A DNA stretch of 16,489 bases from an uncultured Bacteroidales bacterium (GTDB taxonomy: Bacteria; Bacteroidota; Bacteroidia; Bacteroidales; UBA932), in contig CAMKTW010000014.1 in NCBI GenBank assembly GCA_946415795.1, forward strand, positions 1 to 16,489. The letters are read 5' to 3'. The translations under genes were made by a program, and so were the position numbers. Position 1 is the first letter of the stretch. Each line of letters opens with the position of its first letter. The notes under the pieces are model-generated. The model had not been told where the DNA came from. It saw only the letters and a program-made list of their open reading frames with translations, and did not search any database. Below, in pieces: positions 1 through 6,820 of this stretch.

Positions 1-83
1 GAAGCCGGCGGCTGAGTGAGGATAGCAATCGCCATCAGGCGATAGCGGAGCGCGTGTGGGCTGTTATGCAGAATAGCCAGCGT

Positions 84-185
84 GGAGCCTACCTTTCTGT
101 CTATCAGTCTTTTATGTAATATCGCTCGAGCAAAAGTACTAAAGCGAAATGTTGTAATATGCTGATTGATAGATAGAAAGGCTCC
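84..185. repeat. Imperfect inverted repeat pair (84-107 / 162-185)
   Basis: The right arm read on the plus strand resembles the reverse complement of the left arm: both contain a GATAGA(C/T)AGAAAG core followed by GGCTCC, with a small insertion in the left arm. The arms enclose about 54 bases that include a leftward -7-like element. The function is unknown; it could be an RNA stem, a repetitive palindromic element or a degraded mobile-element end. Confidence 0.5.
131..138 (-). promoter_or_regulatory. Candidate Bacteroidetes -7 promoter element, leftward
   Basis: The minus strand reads TACTTTTG, an exact match to the Bacteroidetes -7 consensus TAnnTTTG, and is followed by C as in many such promoters. 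No clear TTTG -33 element is seen about 19 bases upstream. If active, transcription would start near base 125 and run left off the window through the hairpins at 59-78 and 25-46. The tRNA-Arg promoter in this window has the same -7 sequence. Confidence 0.4.
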
Positions 186-297
186 AGGAGAGAAGCTCCT
201 CCGAAAGCAAGTTGCCGCCAATGCGGGGTTCCGCTATGCCGGTGAATCAGGCGGCATAATAATTGTTTGTTTTACCATAAACCAAAATAATACAGCC

Positions 298-762
298 ATG
301 AAAACAAATAGATTATTCTTGTTGCTGATTGCCGCCGTTGCAATTATGACTTCCTGCACGAAAGAGAATTATTACGGCGGGGACTCGATTACGATGTCTC
401 ACTACGACTATACCATTACAAGAGGAGACTGGCAGGTGACCAGTGGAAATAACGGAGGAGAATTTCTTCTTGCGAAACTGTCGGTTCCTGAAATCACCCG
501 TAACGTAGTAGCGTATGGTACTGTTACTGTATCGTGGGAGCAGAGGGATGAGTATGGCTACGCCTATTGGACACCACTTCCTGTATCACGTGCAGAGGCA
601 TTGGATTTAGGTACCGACAAAGAGTTTTTTTACTCCACTTATCTGGATTATGAGTGGTCTGCTGGCAGTGTTTATGTTTATTTTACCGCGACAGACCTTT
701 TTGTGGAGGAGGATAAATCACAGTGGCCCAATTTTAAGCTGAGGGTTACCATTCTGTATTAA
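298..762 (+). CDS. Small Bacteroidales lipoprotein, unknown function
   Basis: Predicted 154-residue exported lipoprotein. A basic N-terminus and hydrophobic stretch (residues 6-17) end in a lipobox with the acylated cysteine at residue 20 (MTSC), followed by TKE, so anchoring in the envelope is expected. The mature part is rich in aromatic residues and beta-forming sequence, has a WTPLP motif near residue 87, and ends in FKLRVTILY, as in small beta-sandwich lipoproteins common in gut Bacteroidales. The ATG at 298 was chosen because it places the signal peptide at the N-terminus; the frame is open upstream to 166, but that extension would bury it. The upstream bases are A-rich with no strong Shine-Dalgarno, which is normal in this phylum. 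The gene is visibly more AT-rich than those further right. No function is assigned. Confidence 0.8.
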   Translation: MKTNRLFLLLIAAVAIMTSCTKENYYGGDSITMSHYDYTITRGDWQVTSGNNGGEFLLAKLSVPEITRNVVAYGTVTVSWEQRDEYGYAYWTPLPVSRAEALDLGTDKEFFYSTYLDYEWSAGSVYVYFTATDLFVEEDKSQWPNFKLRVTILY

Positions 763-779
763 TTCTATAAAATTTTGAT

Positions 780-787
780 TACTTTTG
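780..787 (+). promoter_or_regulatory. Bacteroidetes -7 element for tRNA-Arg
   Basis: TACTTTTG matches TAnnTTTG exactly and lies 12 bases before the mature tRNA 5' end, so transcription would start only a few bases upstream of the tRNA. The preceding 20 bases are very AT-rich; a good -33 TTTG at standard spacing is not evident. Confidence 0.6.
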
Positions 788-799
788 CACTCCGCAGCT

Positions 800-873
800 G
801 GTCCGGTAGCTCAGCTGGATAGAGCAACAGCCTTCTAAGCTGTGGGTCTTGGGTTCGAATCCCAACCGGATCA
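800..873 (+). tRNA. tRNA-Arg (anticodon UCU)
   Basis: A complete cloverleaf can be drawn. The acceptor stem is GGTCCGG with CCGGATC (one G-U pair), the D arm has GCTC/GAGC stems, and the anticodon stem is ACAGC/GCTGT around loop CTTCTAA, giving anticodon TCT. The variable loop is GGGTC, the T arm is TTGGG-TTCGAAT-CCCAA, and the discriminator is A. The length is 74 nt, with CCA not encoded. It decodes AGA and, by wobble, AGG codons. It stands alone between a lipoprotein gene and a large hairpin that overlaps its last four bases. Confidence 0.97.
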
Positions 874-937
874 CAACAGAAGCGCATCTTGCGTGGAAAG
901 CTTGCTTTCCTAAGCGAAGATGCGCTTCTGTTGTGAT
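870..937. terminator. Long hairpin at the tRNA 3' end, possible bidirectional terminator
   Basis: Bases 870-890 and 917-937 are perfect reverse complements over 21 bp. Inside them a second perfect stem (895-901 with 904-910) closes a 2-nt loop, so almost all of the 68-nt element pairs. It begins within the tRNA acceptor stem (ATCA, 870-873) and lies between the convergent tRNA and the leftward gene at 974-1243. That position suits termination on both strands, but no T-tract follows on either side. An alternative is a repetitive palindromic element or recombination site next to a tRNA. Confidence 0.55.
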
Positions 938-942
938 GGCCC

Positions 943-959
943 CCCGCCAGGGAGGCGGG
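943..959. repeat. GC-rich hairpin beside the tRNA-distal palindrome
   Basis: CCCGCC (943-948) and GGCGGG (954-959) form a perfect 6-bp stem with a 5-nt loop, only 5 bases after the large palindrome. It may terminate the leftward transcript of the 974-1243 gene, but it also lacks a T-tract. Confidence 0.45.
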
Positions 960-973
960 ATGTGCGAGCGCCC

Positions 974-1243
974 CTATTTTGTGAGTTCGCTCAGTTTCTG
1001 GTAGAGTGCGTCGAAACCCTCGTAAAGGTTCTTGTTGACCTCCTTGAAATATGCTTTAGTGCCTTCAACAGGGTAGTCATTGACCTTGCAGAATGTTGTG
1101 TCAGCCAGAACAAGCGCCTGGTTTACCAGCTCTTTTACCTGCTCATCTTTCTTACCCTGGCTGTATTCGCTGAATGTAAGGCAATCGCACAGAAACTCGT
1201 TGGTTACGAATTCGATGTCTTTCTTGATGGTTCTAAGGTTCAT
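974..1243 (-). CDS. Small conserved-type helical protein, unknown function
   Basis: Predicted soluble 89-residue protein with no signal peptide or membrane segment. The composition is strongly helical and charged, running from MNLRTIKKDIEF to a C-terminus of LYQKLSELTK. Two cysteines lie near residues 19-21 (CDC) and one near residue 52. The N-terminal pattern resembles a family of short cytosolic proteins of unknown function that I associate with Bacteroidales, but I cannot name it. It has its own -7 element (1266-1273, minus strand), which makes a real gene likely. The overlapping plus-strand frame at 920-1291 is rejected because it runs through the terminator hairpins. Confidence 0.75.
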   Translation of the reverse strand: MNLRTIKKDIEFVTNEFLCDCLTFSEYSQGKKDEQVKELVNQALVLADTTFCKVNDYPVEGTKAYFKEVNKNLYEGFDALYQKLSELTK

Positions 1244-1265
1244 ATCCTGATTAGTTATATTACCG

Positions 1266-1273
1266 CAAAGATA
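1266..1273 (-). promoter_or_regulatory. Bacteroidetes -7 element for the small helical protein
   Basis: The minus strand reads TATCTTTG followed by C, an exact TAnnTTTG match, 22 bases upstream of the ATG at 1243. It sits in the 53-base gap between the two leftward genes, so the small gene is probably transcribed separately from the NlpC/P60 gene. No standard-spaced -33 element is clear. Confidence 0.65.
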
Positions 1274-1296
1274 GTAAAAAAACCAATTTGATACGT

Positions 1297-2325
1297 TTAG
1301 AAATACCAGCCGTTTGAGATGATGCTCCAGGCGGCTTTTTCTTTATCGACGCTGCCGAGGATGCGGCGGGCGGCGACGATGTTGGAACAACCGCTGTAGT
1401 AGTTGGCCCGGCCGGGGATGATGGACGCGGTGTGGACTTTGCCGGCGGCGCTGTGGATTATCTGGCCGTCGCCAATGTAGATGGCGACGTGGTAGATGCG
1501 TGTTGAGCCATCGTCGCGGGGGCGGCCAAAGAAGAGCAGGTCGCCCGGCTGCAACAGGTCCCAGCCGCCGGAGATATCGACCTCATCGCCGCTGCGTGCC
1601 TGCTGGGAGGCGTTGCGGGGCAGGAGAATCCCGCAGTCCATATATACCCGCTGCGTGAGGCCGCTGCAATCGACACCCTTGACGCTGGAGCCGCCCCACA
1701 GATAGGGGATGCCCATATACAGTTTGGCATCGGCAACTATGTCGGTGCCGGCAGGATGCTGTTTCTCAAAGTATTCGCGGCAGTCGGCCACGTCGCGCGC
1801 GGCGACGTAAGCTTTGACTCCGTCGGGCAGCCTGACCTGATACCAGTTCCCTTTGCGGGAAAGTTTCTGCATAATGCAGCCCCGCACCGCGTCGCGCACA
1901 ATCTCACTGCCCGCCTTGGGTTGCGAAAGGAGAGGGGTATAGTGCGCAGTGACAACCAGTCGTGGGGCTGCTTTCCAGGCAATCGCACCGTCGCTGTCGG
2001 TTATCTGCAGGCTCTTCCCGTGAACCCAGGCGATGTACCCCTCCGGGGTGGAAATCATTGCCCATCCGTCTCGCTGCTCAATAATCCAGCATATCGACCC
2101 CATAAGCATCTGGGTGCCCATCTCGGCCTCGTATTTGGGCTCTTCCCGGATATTCATAACCGAAACCAGGCATATACCGAAATCGTCGCCGTCCCTGCCG
2201 TCTCCAAGCGAGCGGGGCATCGGCAGGGTGCGGGCAAGGTCGCCGGGAGTGACAGCGTATTTCTGGGAGCAGCCGGCCATGAGAATTAAGGCTGCAACTG
2301 TAAGTAAGCACTTCTTAAAGACCAT
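1297..2325 (-). CDS. SH3-domain NlpC/P60 peptidoglycan endopeptidase, lipoprotein
   Basis: Predicted 342-residue cell-wall hydrolase of the gamma-D-glutamyl-diaminopimelate endopeptidase type, cutting stem peptides of peptidoglycan or imported muropeptides. The signal peptide ends in lipobox MAGC with Cys19. Two bacterial SH3-like domains follow (about 48-107 and 120-180). The NlpC/P60 domain is at about 193-325. The catalytic cysteine lies in GVDCSGL (Cys220), the catalytic histidine in YHVAIYIGDG (His279) and the third polar residue in IIHSA (His291). The length and the SH3-SH3-NlpC order match Bacteroides enzymes annotated as dipeptidyl-peptidase VI-like or as NlpC/P60 family proteins. It is divergent from the glycosidase gene at 2388. 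The GC content is high and all catalytic residues are present, so it should be active. The exact cleavage bond is inferred from the family. Confidence 0.9.
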   Translation of the reverse strand: MVFKKCLLTVAALILMAGCSQKYAVTPGDLARTLPMPRSLGDGRDGDDFGICLVSVMNIREEPKYEAEMGTQMLMGSICWIIEQRDGWAMISTPEGYIAWVHGKSLQITDSDGAIAWKAAPRLVVTAHYTPLLSQPKAGSEIVRDAVRGCIMQKLSRKGNWYQVRLPDGVKAYVAARDVADCREYFEKQHPAGTDIVADAKLYMGIPYLWGGSSVKGVDCSGLTQRVYMDCGILLPRNASQQARSGDEVDISGGWDLLQPGDLLFFGRPRDDGSTRIYHVAIYIGDGQIIHSAAGKVHTASIIPGRANYYSGCSNIVAARRILGSVDKEKAAWSIISNGWYF

Positions 2326-2358
2326 AATCGGGATATTTTCTGCTAAGTTAAATAATTA

Positions 2359-2366
2359 TAAATTTG
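2359..2366 (+). promoter_or_regulatory. Bacteroidetes -7 element for the glycosidase/radical SAM pair
   Basis: TAAATTTG matches TAnnTTTG exactly. A T-rich stretch (TTTTCTG, 2336-2342) lies about 16 bases upstream and could be a weak -33 element. The predicted start site would give a short leader of about 15 bases before the ATG at 2388. It lies in the divergent gap with the leftward NlpC/P60 gene. Confidence 0.55.
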
Positions 2367-2387
2367 TATGACTAAACTTTGCACAAG

Positions 2388-4385
2388 ATGAAAAGACTCT
2401 TAATGGCGGCGGTGATGCTCGCCGTAACAATCGTAGCCAATGCAGAAACCCGCTGGTCAATCGACCCATCATCGGGAGTAATTGTGATGGACGCTAAGGC
2501 AAACACACCTCACCACGACCATATAGAGATGAGCGGGCAGCGTGCCGCCGTCGTATATTACTGGGGCATTGATAACCAGGGCCGGTATGAGTGCGAATAT
2601 CATCACGTTTTCCCCCTGCTGCGTATGATTCCCAACAACACTCACGCCTTCTTCCCGTACCGGCACACTACCAACGTGGCGCAGTTGATCAAAGTGGACG
2701 GAAAGGTTCCCGATTTTAAGGCGGTGAAGGTAGAGATAGACGGCACACTGAAGGTTGTCGAAACCGATGGCGTGCTGGAGCTGACCCGCATAGATTTTCC
2801 TGCCCGTGAAAGGCAGGCTATCTTTGAGATAGTCTCCGTAAAGAATTGCTCTGTCAGGCCGGTGAATCTGGATGTGCCGGATTATAAGTTCAAATGGGAG
2901 AGCGACCCGGAGCGAGGCGTGAAGGGGAGTTATGTGATGGATATCGAGCTGACAGGTGGCGGCTCGACCCCTCTGGCTGCCGGCGAAACACGCACTTTTG
3001 CGCTGGTGATGCAGGCTTACGAGAAAAATGAGGCGGATGTGAAGCGGATGGACCCTGCTACCATTGATATCCCGGCCGAATATGACGCAAGGAAGAGTCT
3101 CTTTAAACAACTCAGCGACAACCTGATTCTTGATACCCCGGATCAGGTGATCAATACGGAATTCCGCTTTGCCAAGCTGCGTGCCAGCGAGAGCATCATC
3201 GCCACCAAGGGGGGATTGATGCACGCTCCCGGCGGAGAGTCTTATTATGCCGCCCTCTGGTGCAATGACCAGTGCGAATATGTGAATCCGTTCTTCCCCT
3301 TTACCGGTTATGACACCGGTGTCAAGTCGGCCTACGACTGCTATATGCAGTATTCCCGTTTTATGAACGACGCGTACGAGCCCATACCCAGCAGCATAAT
3401 CGCGGAGGGCGACGATATCTGGAACGGTGCGGGTGACCGCGGTGATGCGGCTATGACCGCATACGGCGCTTCCCGCTATTGCCTGGAGGGTGCAGACAAG
3501 AAGGTTGCGGAGGATATCTGGCCGCTGATAGAGTGGTGCCTGGAATACTGCAGGCTCAAACAGAATGCAGACGGAGTCATTGAGTCTGACCACGACGAGC
3601 TGGAGGGTCGTTTCGAGGATGGCGACGCCAATCTTTGCACATCGACGCTTTATTACGACGCGCTCATCAGCGCCTCTGATCTGGCAAAGGAGTTGGGCAA
3701 GGGCTGCAAGAGAGTGCGCAGCTACCGCCGCCAGGCAAAGCAGATGCGCCGCAATATCTGCAACTATTTTGAATCGACAGTGGATGGTTATGAAACATAT
3801 CGGTATTATGAAGGTAACGACACTCTCCGTTCCTGGATCTGTATGCCGCTGGTAGTGGGCATATTTGACAGGGCCGGCGCCACCCTGGACGCTCTGTTTG
3901 AGAGTCCGCTTTACACAGGAGAGGGTTTGCTGACCCAGATGGGGGAGGAGACCTATTGGGACCGTTCTACCCTGTATGCATTCCGCGGGGCATATTATGC
4001 CGGCAAAGGAGACTACATCACCCCCAAGGTGAGCGCCTACAGCCACCGCCGCCTGCTTGAGGATCACGTGCCGTATCCCATAGAGGCCTGGCCCGAGGGG
4101 CGCCAGCGCCACCTTTCTGCCGAGAGCGGTCTTTATTGCCGCGTCTTCACGGAAGGTATGTTCGGCATCCGGCCCACAGGTTTCAGGAAGTTCACAATGA
4201 AGCCTTCGTTCCCGGACGATTGGAATAAGATAGAACTCCGCAAGGTGCGTGCATTCGGCTCGGATTTCAATATCAAGGTAGAGCGCAGCGGCAAGAGGCT
4301 CAAGACCACCATCACCGACAACGCCACCGGACGCACCAGAACTTATAAGTCACGCCCCGGTAAAGCCTTCAAGGTTAAACTGTAA
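2388..4385 (+). CDS. Exported six-hairpin glycosidase-like protein
   Basis: Predicted 665-residue periplasmic or secreted protein. Residues 1-19 form a Sec signal peptide with a likely cut after VANA, before ETRW. An N-terminal beta-sandwich-like region (about 25-230) is followed by an (alpha/alpha)6-toroid-like region. Its acidic, aromatic segments include YAALWCNDQCEY (about 287-298) and AEGDDIWNGAGDRGDAAM (about 339-356). A small C-terminal beta domain follows FGIRPTGF. This architecture is that of six-hairpin glycosidases such as GH78-like or GH63/GH95-like enzymes, but I cannot assign a GH family or substrate. The acidic residues named are candidate acid/base residues by analogy only. 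The ATG at 2388 is preferred over an upstream in-frame TTG at 2379 because the signal peptide then starts properly. The stop codon overlaps the next start (TAATG). Confidence 0.7.
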   Translation: MKRLLMAAVMLAVTIVANAETRWSIDPSSGVIVMDAKANTPHHDHIEMSGQRAAVVYYWGIDNQGRYECEYHHVFPLLRMIPNNTHAFFPYRHTTNVAQLIKVDGKVPDFKAVKVEIDGTLKVVETDGVLELTRIDFPARERQAIFEIVSVKNCSVRPVNLDVPDYKFKWESDPERGVKGSYVMDIELTGGGSTPLAAGETRTFALVMQAYEKNEADVKRMDPATIDIPAEYDARKSLFKQLSDNLILDTPDQVINTEFRFAKLRASESIIATKGGLMHAPGGESYYAALWCNDQCEYVNPFFPFTGYDTGVKSAYDCYMQYSRFMNDAYEPIPSSIIAEGDDIWNGAGDRGDAAMTAYGASRYCLEGADKKVAEDIWPLIEWCLEYCRLKQNADGVIESDHDELEGRFEDGDANLCTSTLYYDALISASDLAKELGKGCKRVRSYRRQAKQMRRNICNYFESTVDGYETYRYYEGNDTLRSWICMPLVVGIFDRAGATLDALFESPLYTGEGLLTQMGEETYWDRSTLYAFRGAYYAGKGDYITPKVSAYSHRRLLEDHVPYPIEAWPEGRQRHLSAESGLYCRVFTEGMFGIRPTGFRKFTMKPSFPDDWNKIELRKVRAFGSDFNIKVERSGKRLKTTITDNATGRTRTYKSRPGKAFKVKL

Positions 4386-5314
4386 TGCGGCGCTACAACT
4401 CGCAGGCAGATTATTTCAAAGAGAAATTCGGCGTCCGGCTTCAGAAACTTGTGGTGGACGCCGGTTTCACCTGCCCCAACCGCGACGGAAGCAAGTCTCG
4501 CGGCGGGTGTGCCTTCTGCGACAACAACGCTTTTCACCCTAACTACAGCACCCCCGACAAAAGCATTACGCAGCAATTGGAAGAGGGGATAGGATTCCAC
4601 CGGGGCCGGTATCGTCGCGCCGGTGGTTATCTGGCTTATTTCCAGCCATATTCCAACACATACGCTCCTCTGGAAAAACTCAAGGAGATCTACGGCGAAG
4701 CGCTCTCCCATCCTGAAGTAAAGGGCATAGTTATAGGCACCCGTCCCGACTGCGTGGATGAAGCTAAGCTGGATTATCTCGCAGAACTCTCCCGGAGACA
4801 TATCGTGATAGTGGAGTATGGCATAGAGTCGTGCTACGACGCCACTTTACAACATATAAACCGCTGCCATACCTTTGCCGATGCGGTGCGTGCTGTGGAG
4901 ATGACATCCTCCCGCGGCCTGCTTGCCGGAGCTCATTTTATCTTTGGCCTGCCGGGCGAGTCGCGCGAAATGATGCTTGCCGCTGCCGGTAAAATCAATT
5001 CGCTCAGGATTGACAGCATAAAGTTTCATCAGCTCCAGATCATAAAAGGCACGAAAATGGAAGAAGAGTTTTCTTCGCACCCCGAGAGGTTTGAAACATT
5101 CACGCTGGAAGGGTATATTGACTTCTTTGTCGATTTTGTAGAGAGGCTCAGGCCAGACCTTGTGATTGAGCGATTTGCAGGGGAGGTTCCGCCCCGTTTC
5201 GTGAACTCGACTCCGTGGGGGCTGGTGCGCAATGTGGAACTTATCAGGATGCTGGAAAAACGTTTGGAGCAGAGAGAAACTTTTCAAGGGCGGCTTTATC
5301 CCCCGAAAAATTAG
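4385..5314 (+). CDS. TIGR01212-family radical SAM protein (YhcC-like)
   Basis: Predicted 309-residue cytosolic radical S-adenosylmethionine enzyme. The iron-sulfur cysteines lie in TCPNRDG (Cys30) and GGCAFC (Cys42, Cys45), with the long spacing typical of the YhcC/TIGR01212 group, which is related to Elp3 in this motif. Further family landmarks are YFQPYSNTYAP, GTRPDCVD, EYGIES and HFIFGLPGE. The length is normal for the family. The reaction and substrate of YhcC proteins are not established. The start overlaps the glycosidase stop by one base, implying translational coupling. The link is probably transcriptional, since YhcC genes occur in many contexts. Confidence 0.9.
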   Translation: MRRYNSQADYFKEKFGVRLQKLVVDAGFTCPNRDGSKSRGGCAFCDNNAFHPNYSTPDKSITQQLEEGIGFHRGRYRRAGGYLAYFQPYSNTYAPLEKLKEIYGEALSHPEVKGIVIGTRPDCVDEAKLDYLAELSRRHIVIVEYGIESCYDATLQHINRCHTFADAVRAVEMTSSRGLLAGAHFIFGLPGESREMMLAAAGKINSLRIDSIKFHQLQIIKGTKMEEEFSSHPERFETFTLEGYIDFFVDFVERLRPDLVIERFAGEVPPRFVNSTPWGLVRNVELIRMLEKRLEQRETFQGRLYPPKN

Positions 5315-5322
5315 TATCTTCG
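5315..5322 (+). promoter_or_regulatory. Probable -7 element upstream of guaB
   Basis: TATCTTCG differs by one base from TAnnTTTG and is followed by C. It begins directly after the stop codon of the radical SAM gene and is 22 bases from the guaB ATG, so guaB likely has its own promoter in this short gap. A TTTA at 5295-5298 could be a poor -33 element. Confidence 0.5.
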
Positions 5323-5344
5323 CAAAATTTATATCTACACGATT

Positions 5345-6814
5345 ATGCAAAACTTCTCCGACAAGATTGTTATGGAAGGTCTCACCTTCGACGATGTCCT
5401 GCTGATCCCCGCCCGCAGCGAGATTATCCCCAGAGACGTGAATGTCTCCACTATGTTCACCCGTAACATCCCCCTGAGCGTGCCGATAGTTTCTGCTGCG
5501 ATGGATACCGTTACAGAGTATGAACTGGCAATCGCTATTGCCCGCGCCGGCGGTATAGGTGTGATTCACAAGAATATGCCCATTGATGCGCAGGCCGATC
5601 AGGTACGAAGGGTAAAACGTGCGGAGAACGGTATGATATATGACCCCGTCACAATCCTTGGAGACCGTACGGTAGGTGATGCCCTCAAGCTGATGGCGCA
5701 GAACCGTATCGGCGGTATTCCGGTGGTGGACGGCGCCGGTTATCTGGTGGGCATCGTAACTAACCGCGACCTCCGCTTCCAGCACGATCTCAACCGTCCT
5801 GTAAGCGAAGTTATGACCAGCGAGAATCTTGTCACCTGCGGCCCTGATACCGATATCCCGGCTGCGACCGAGATAATTATGCGTTCCAAAGTGGAGAAGC
5901 TCCCCGTCGTGGATAAGGACGGCAAGCTTATCGGCCTTATCACATACAAGGATATCACCAAAATCAAGAACAATCCGGAAGCCAGCAAAGACAGTAAGGG
6001 CCGCCTTCTGGTGGCAGCTGCAGTGGGCATCAACTCCCACAGCTTAGACAATGTAGAGCAACTGGTGGCAGTGGACACCGACGCTATCGTGCTCGACACA
6101 GCCCACGGCCATTCGGTATTTGTGCTTGAGACCATCAAGAAGATCCGCAAGGCGTTCCCTCACGTGCAGATAGTTGCCGGCAACATCGCCACGGCAGAGG
6201 CTGCCATAGCCCTTAAGGAATGCGGCGTAGATGCAGTAAAGGTGGGTATTGGCCCCGGTTCAATCTGTACCACCCGCATAATCGCCGGTATCGGCGTGCC
6301 CCAGCTCACCGCCGTGCTCAATGTGGCGGGTGCGCTCAATGGTAGCGGCATCCCTGTGATTGCCGACGGCGGTATCCGCTATTCCGGCGATATCACCAAG
6401 GCCCTCGCGGCAGGTGCGAGCTCCATTATGGCTGGTTCGCTGTTTGCAGGCGTTGAAGAGGCTCCCGGCGAGGCCATCATCCTCAACGGCCGCAAGTTCA
6501 AGTCATATCGCGGTATGGGTTCGCTGGAGGCTATGCAGAAGGGCTCCAAGGACCGCTACTTCCAGGATATGGAAGAGGATATCAAGAAACTCGTGCCGGA
6601 AGGCATCGTGGCCCAGGTTCCCTATAAGGGCACCCTCGCAGAGGTGGTTTATCAGCTGGTCGGCGGCCTGAAAGCAGGTATGGGCTATTGCGGCGCCCGC
6701 AACCTGGAGGCGCTGCACGAGGCCAAATTCGTGAAGATCACCTCATCCGGTATGGCAGAGAGCCATCCTCACGATGTTACCATCACCCGCGAAGCTCCCA
6801 ACTATTCCAGGTAA
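5345..6814 (+). CDS. guaB: Inosine-5'-monophosphate dehydrogenase
   Basis: Predicted 489-residue cytosolic enzyme that oxidises IMP to XMP with NAD+, the committed step of GMP synthesis. The N-terminal barrel strands begin with TFDDVLLIPARSEI. Two CBS domains are inserted at about 95-210 (VGDALKLMAQNRIGGIPVVD and VEKLPVVDKDGKLIGLITYKD). The NAD-site loop DTAHGH is near 251. The catalytic loop GIGPGSICTTR carries Cys308, ADGGIRYSGD forms the phosphate site, and the Arg-Tyr pair of the mobile flap is present in DRYFQD. The length is normal. It heads a run of envelope genes with very short gaps, so it may be co-transcribed with them. The CBS module suggests the usual regulation by adenine and guanine nucleotides, known for the family. 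Confidence 0.98.
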   Translation: MQNFSDKIVMEGLTFDDVLLIPARSEIIPRDVNVSTMFTRNIPLSVPIVSAAMDTVTEYELAIAIARAGGIGVIHKNMPIDAQADQVRRVKRAENGMIYDPVTILGDRTVGDALKLMAQNRIGGIPVVDGAGYLVGIVTNRDLRFQHDLNRPVSEVMTSENLVTCGPDTDIPAATEIIMRSKVEKLPVVDKDGKLIGLITYKDITKIKNNPEASKDSKGRLLVAAAVGINSHSLDNVEQLVAVDTDAIVLDTAHGHSVFVLETIKKIRKAFPHVQIVAGNIATAEAAIALKECGVDAVKVGIGPGSICTTRIIAGIGVPQLTAVLNVAGALNGSGIPVIADGGIRYSGDITKALAAGASSIMAGSLFAGVEEAPGEAIILNGRKFKSYRGMGSLEAMQKGSKDRYFQDMEEDIKKLVPEGIVAQVPYKGTLAEVVYQLVGGLKAGMGYCGARNLEALHEAKFVKITSSGMAESHPHDVTITREAPNYSR

Positions 6815-6820
6815 TCTCCG

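Larger units (their letters stand above)
1..297. other. Gene-poor, inverted-repeat-rich left end
   Basis: No gene can be called here with confidence. Two compact hairpins are visible: 25-46 (9-nt arms with one mismatch, 4-nt loop ATCA) and 59-78 (7-bp stem with one G-U pair, 6-nt loop). A long imperfect inverted repeat pairs 84-107 with 162-185. A further structure has a 7-bp stem (213-219 with 250-256) enclosing a GCGG/CCGC hairpin (223-234). Frame +3 is open from the window edge to a TAA at 117-119, and the minus strand is open leftward from an ATG at 33-35. Either could be the end of a gene outside the window, but both strands being open over the same hairpins argues for chance or for a structured RNA or repeat. 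I cannot name a known RNA family for it. Confidence 0.4.

Noticed and set aside
3..119. Possible C-terminus of a rightward gene entering from the left edge (frame +3, stop at 117-119)
   Set aside because: Only about 38 codons are visible, the opposite strand is open too, and the segment is filled with hairpins, so a coding call cannot be supported.
166..297. N-terminal extension of the lipoprotein to a TTG at 166
   Set aside because: It would place 44 residues before a proper signal peptide and lipobox, and it runs through the inverted-repeat region.
920..1291. Plus-strand open frame of 123 codons with a hydrophobic middle
   Set aside because: It starts inside the large palindrome, runs antisense through the whole small helical gene, and that minus-strand gene has its own exact -7 element.
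2469..4112. Long minus-strand open frame (547 codons) opposite the glycosidase gene
   Set aside because: It is a shadow frame typical of GC-rich coding DNA; its translation has no domain logic, while the plus-strand protein has a signal peptide and a recognisable architecture.
4847..6040. Minus-strand open frame of 397 codons spanning the radical SAM and guaB genes
   Set aside because: It crosses two strongly supported conserved genes and their intergenic promoter; no family features are seen.
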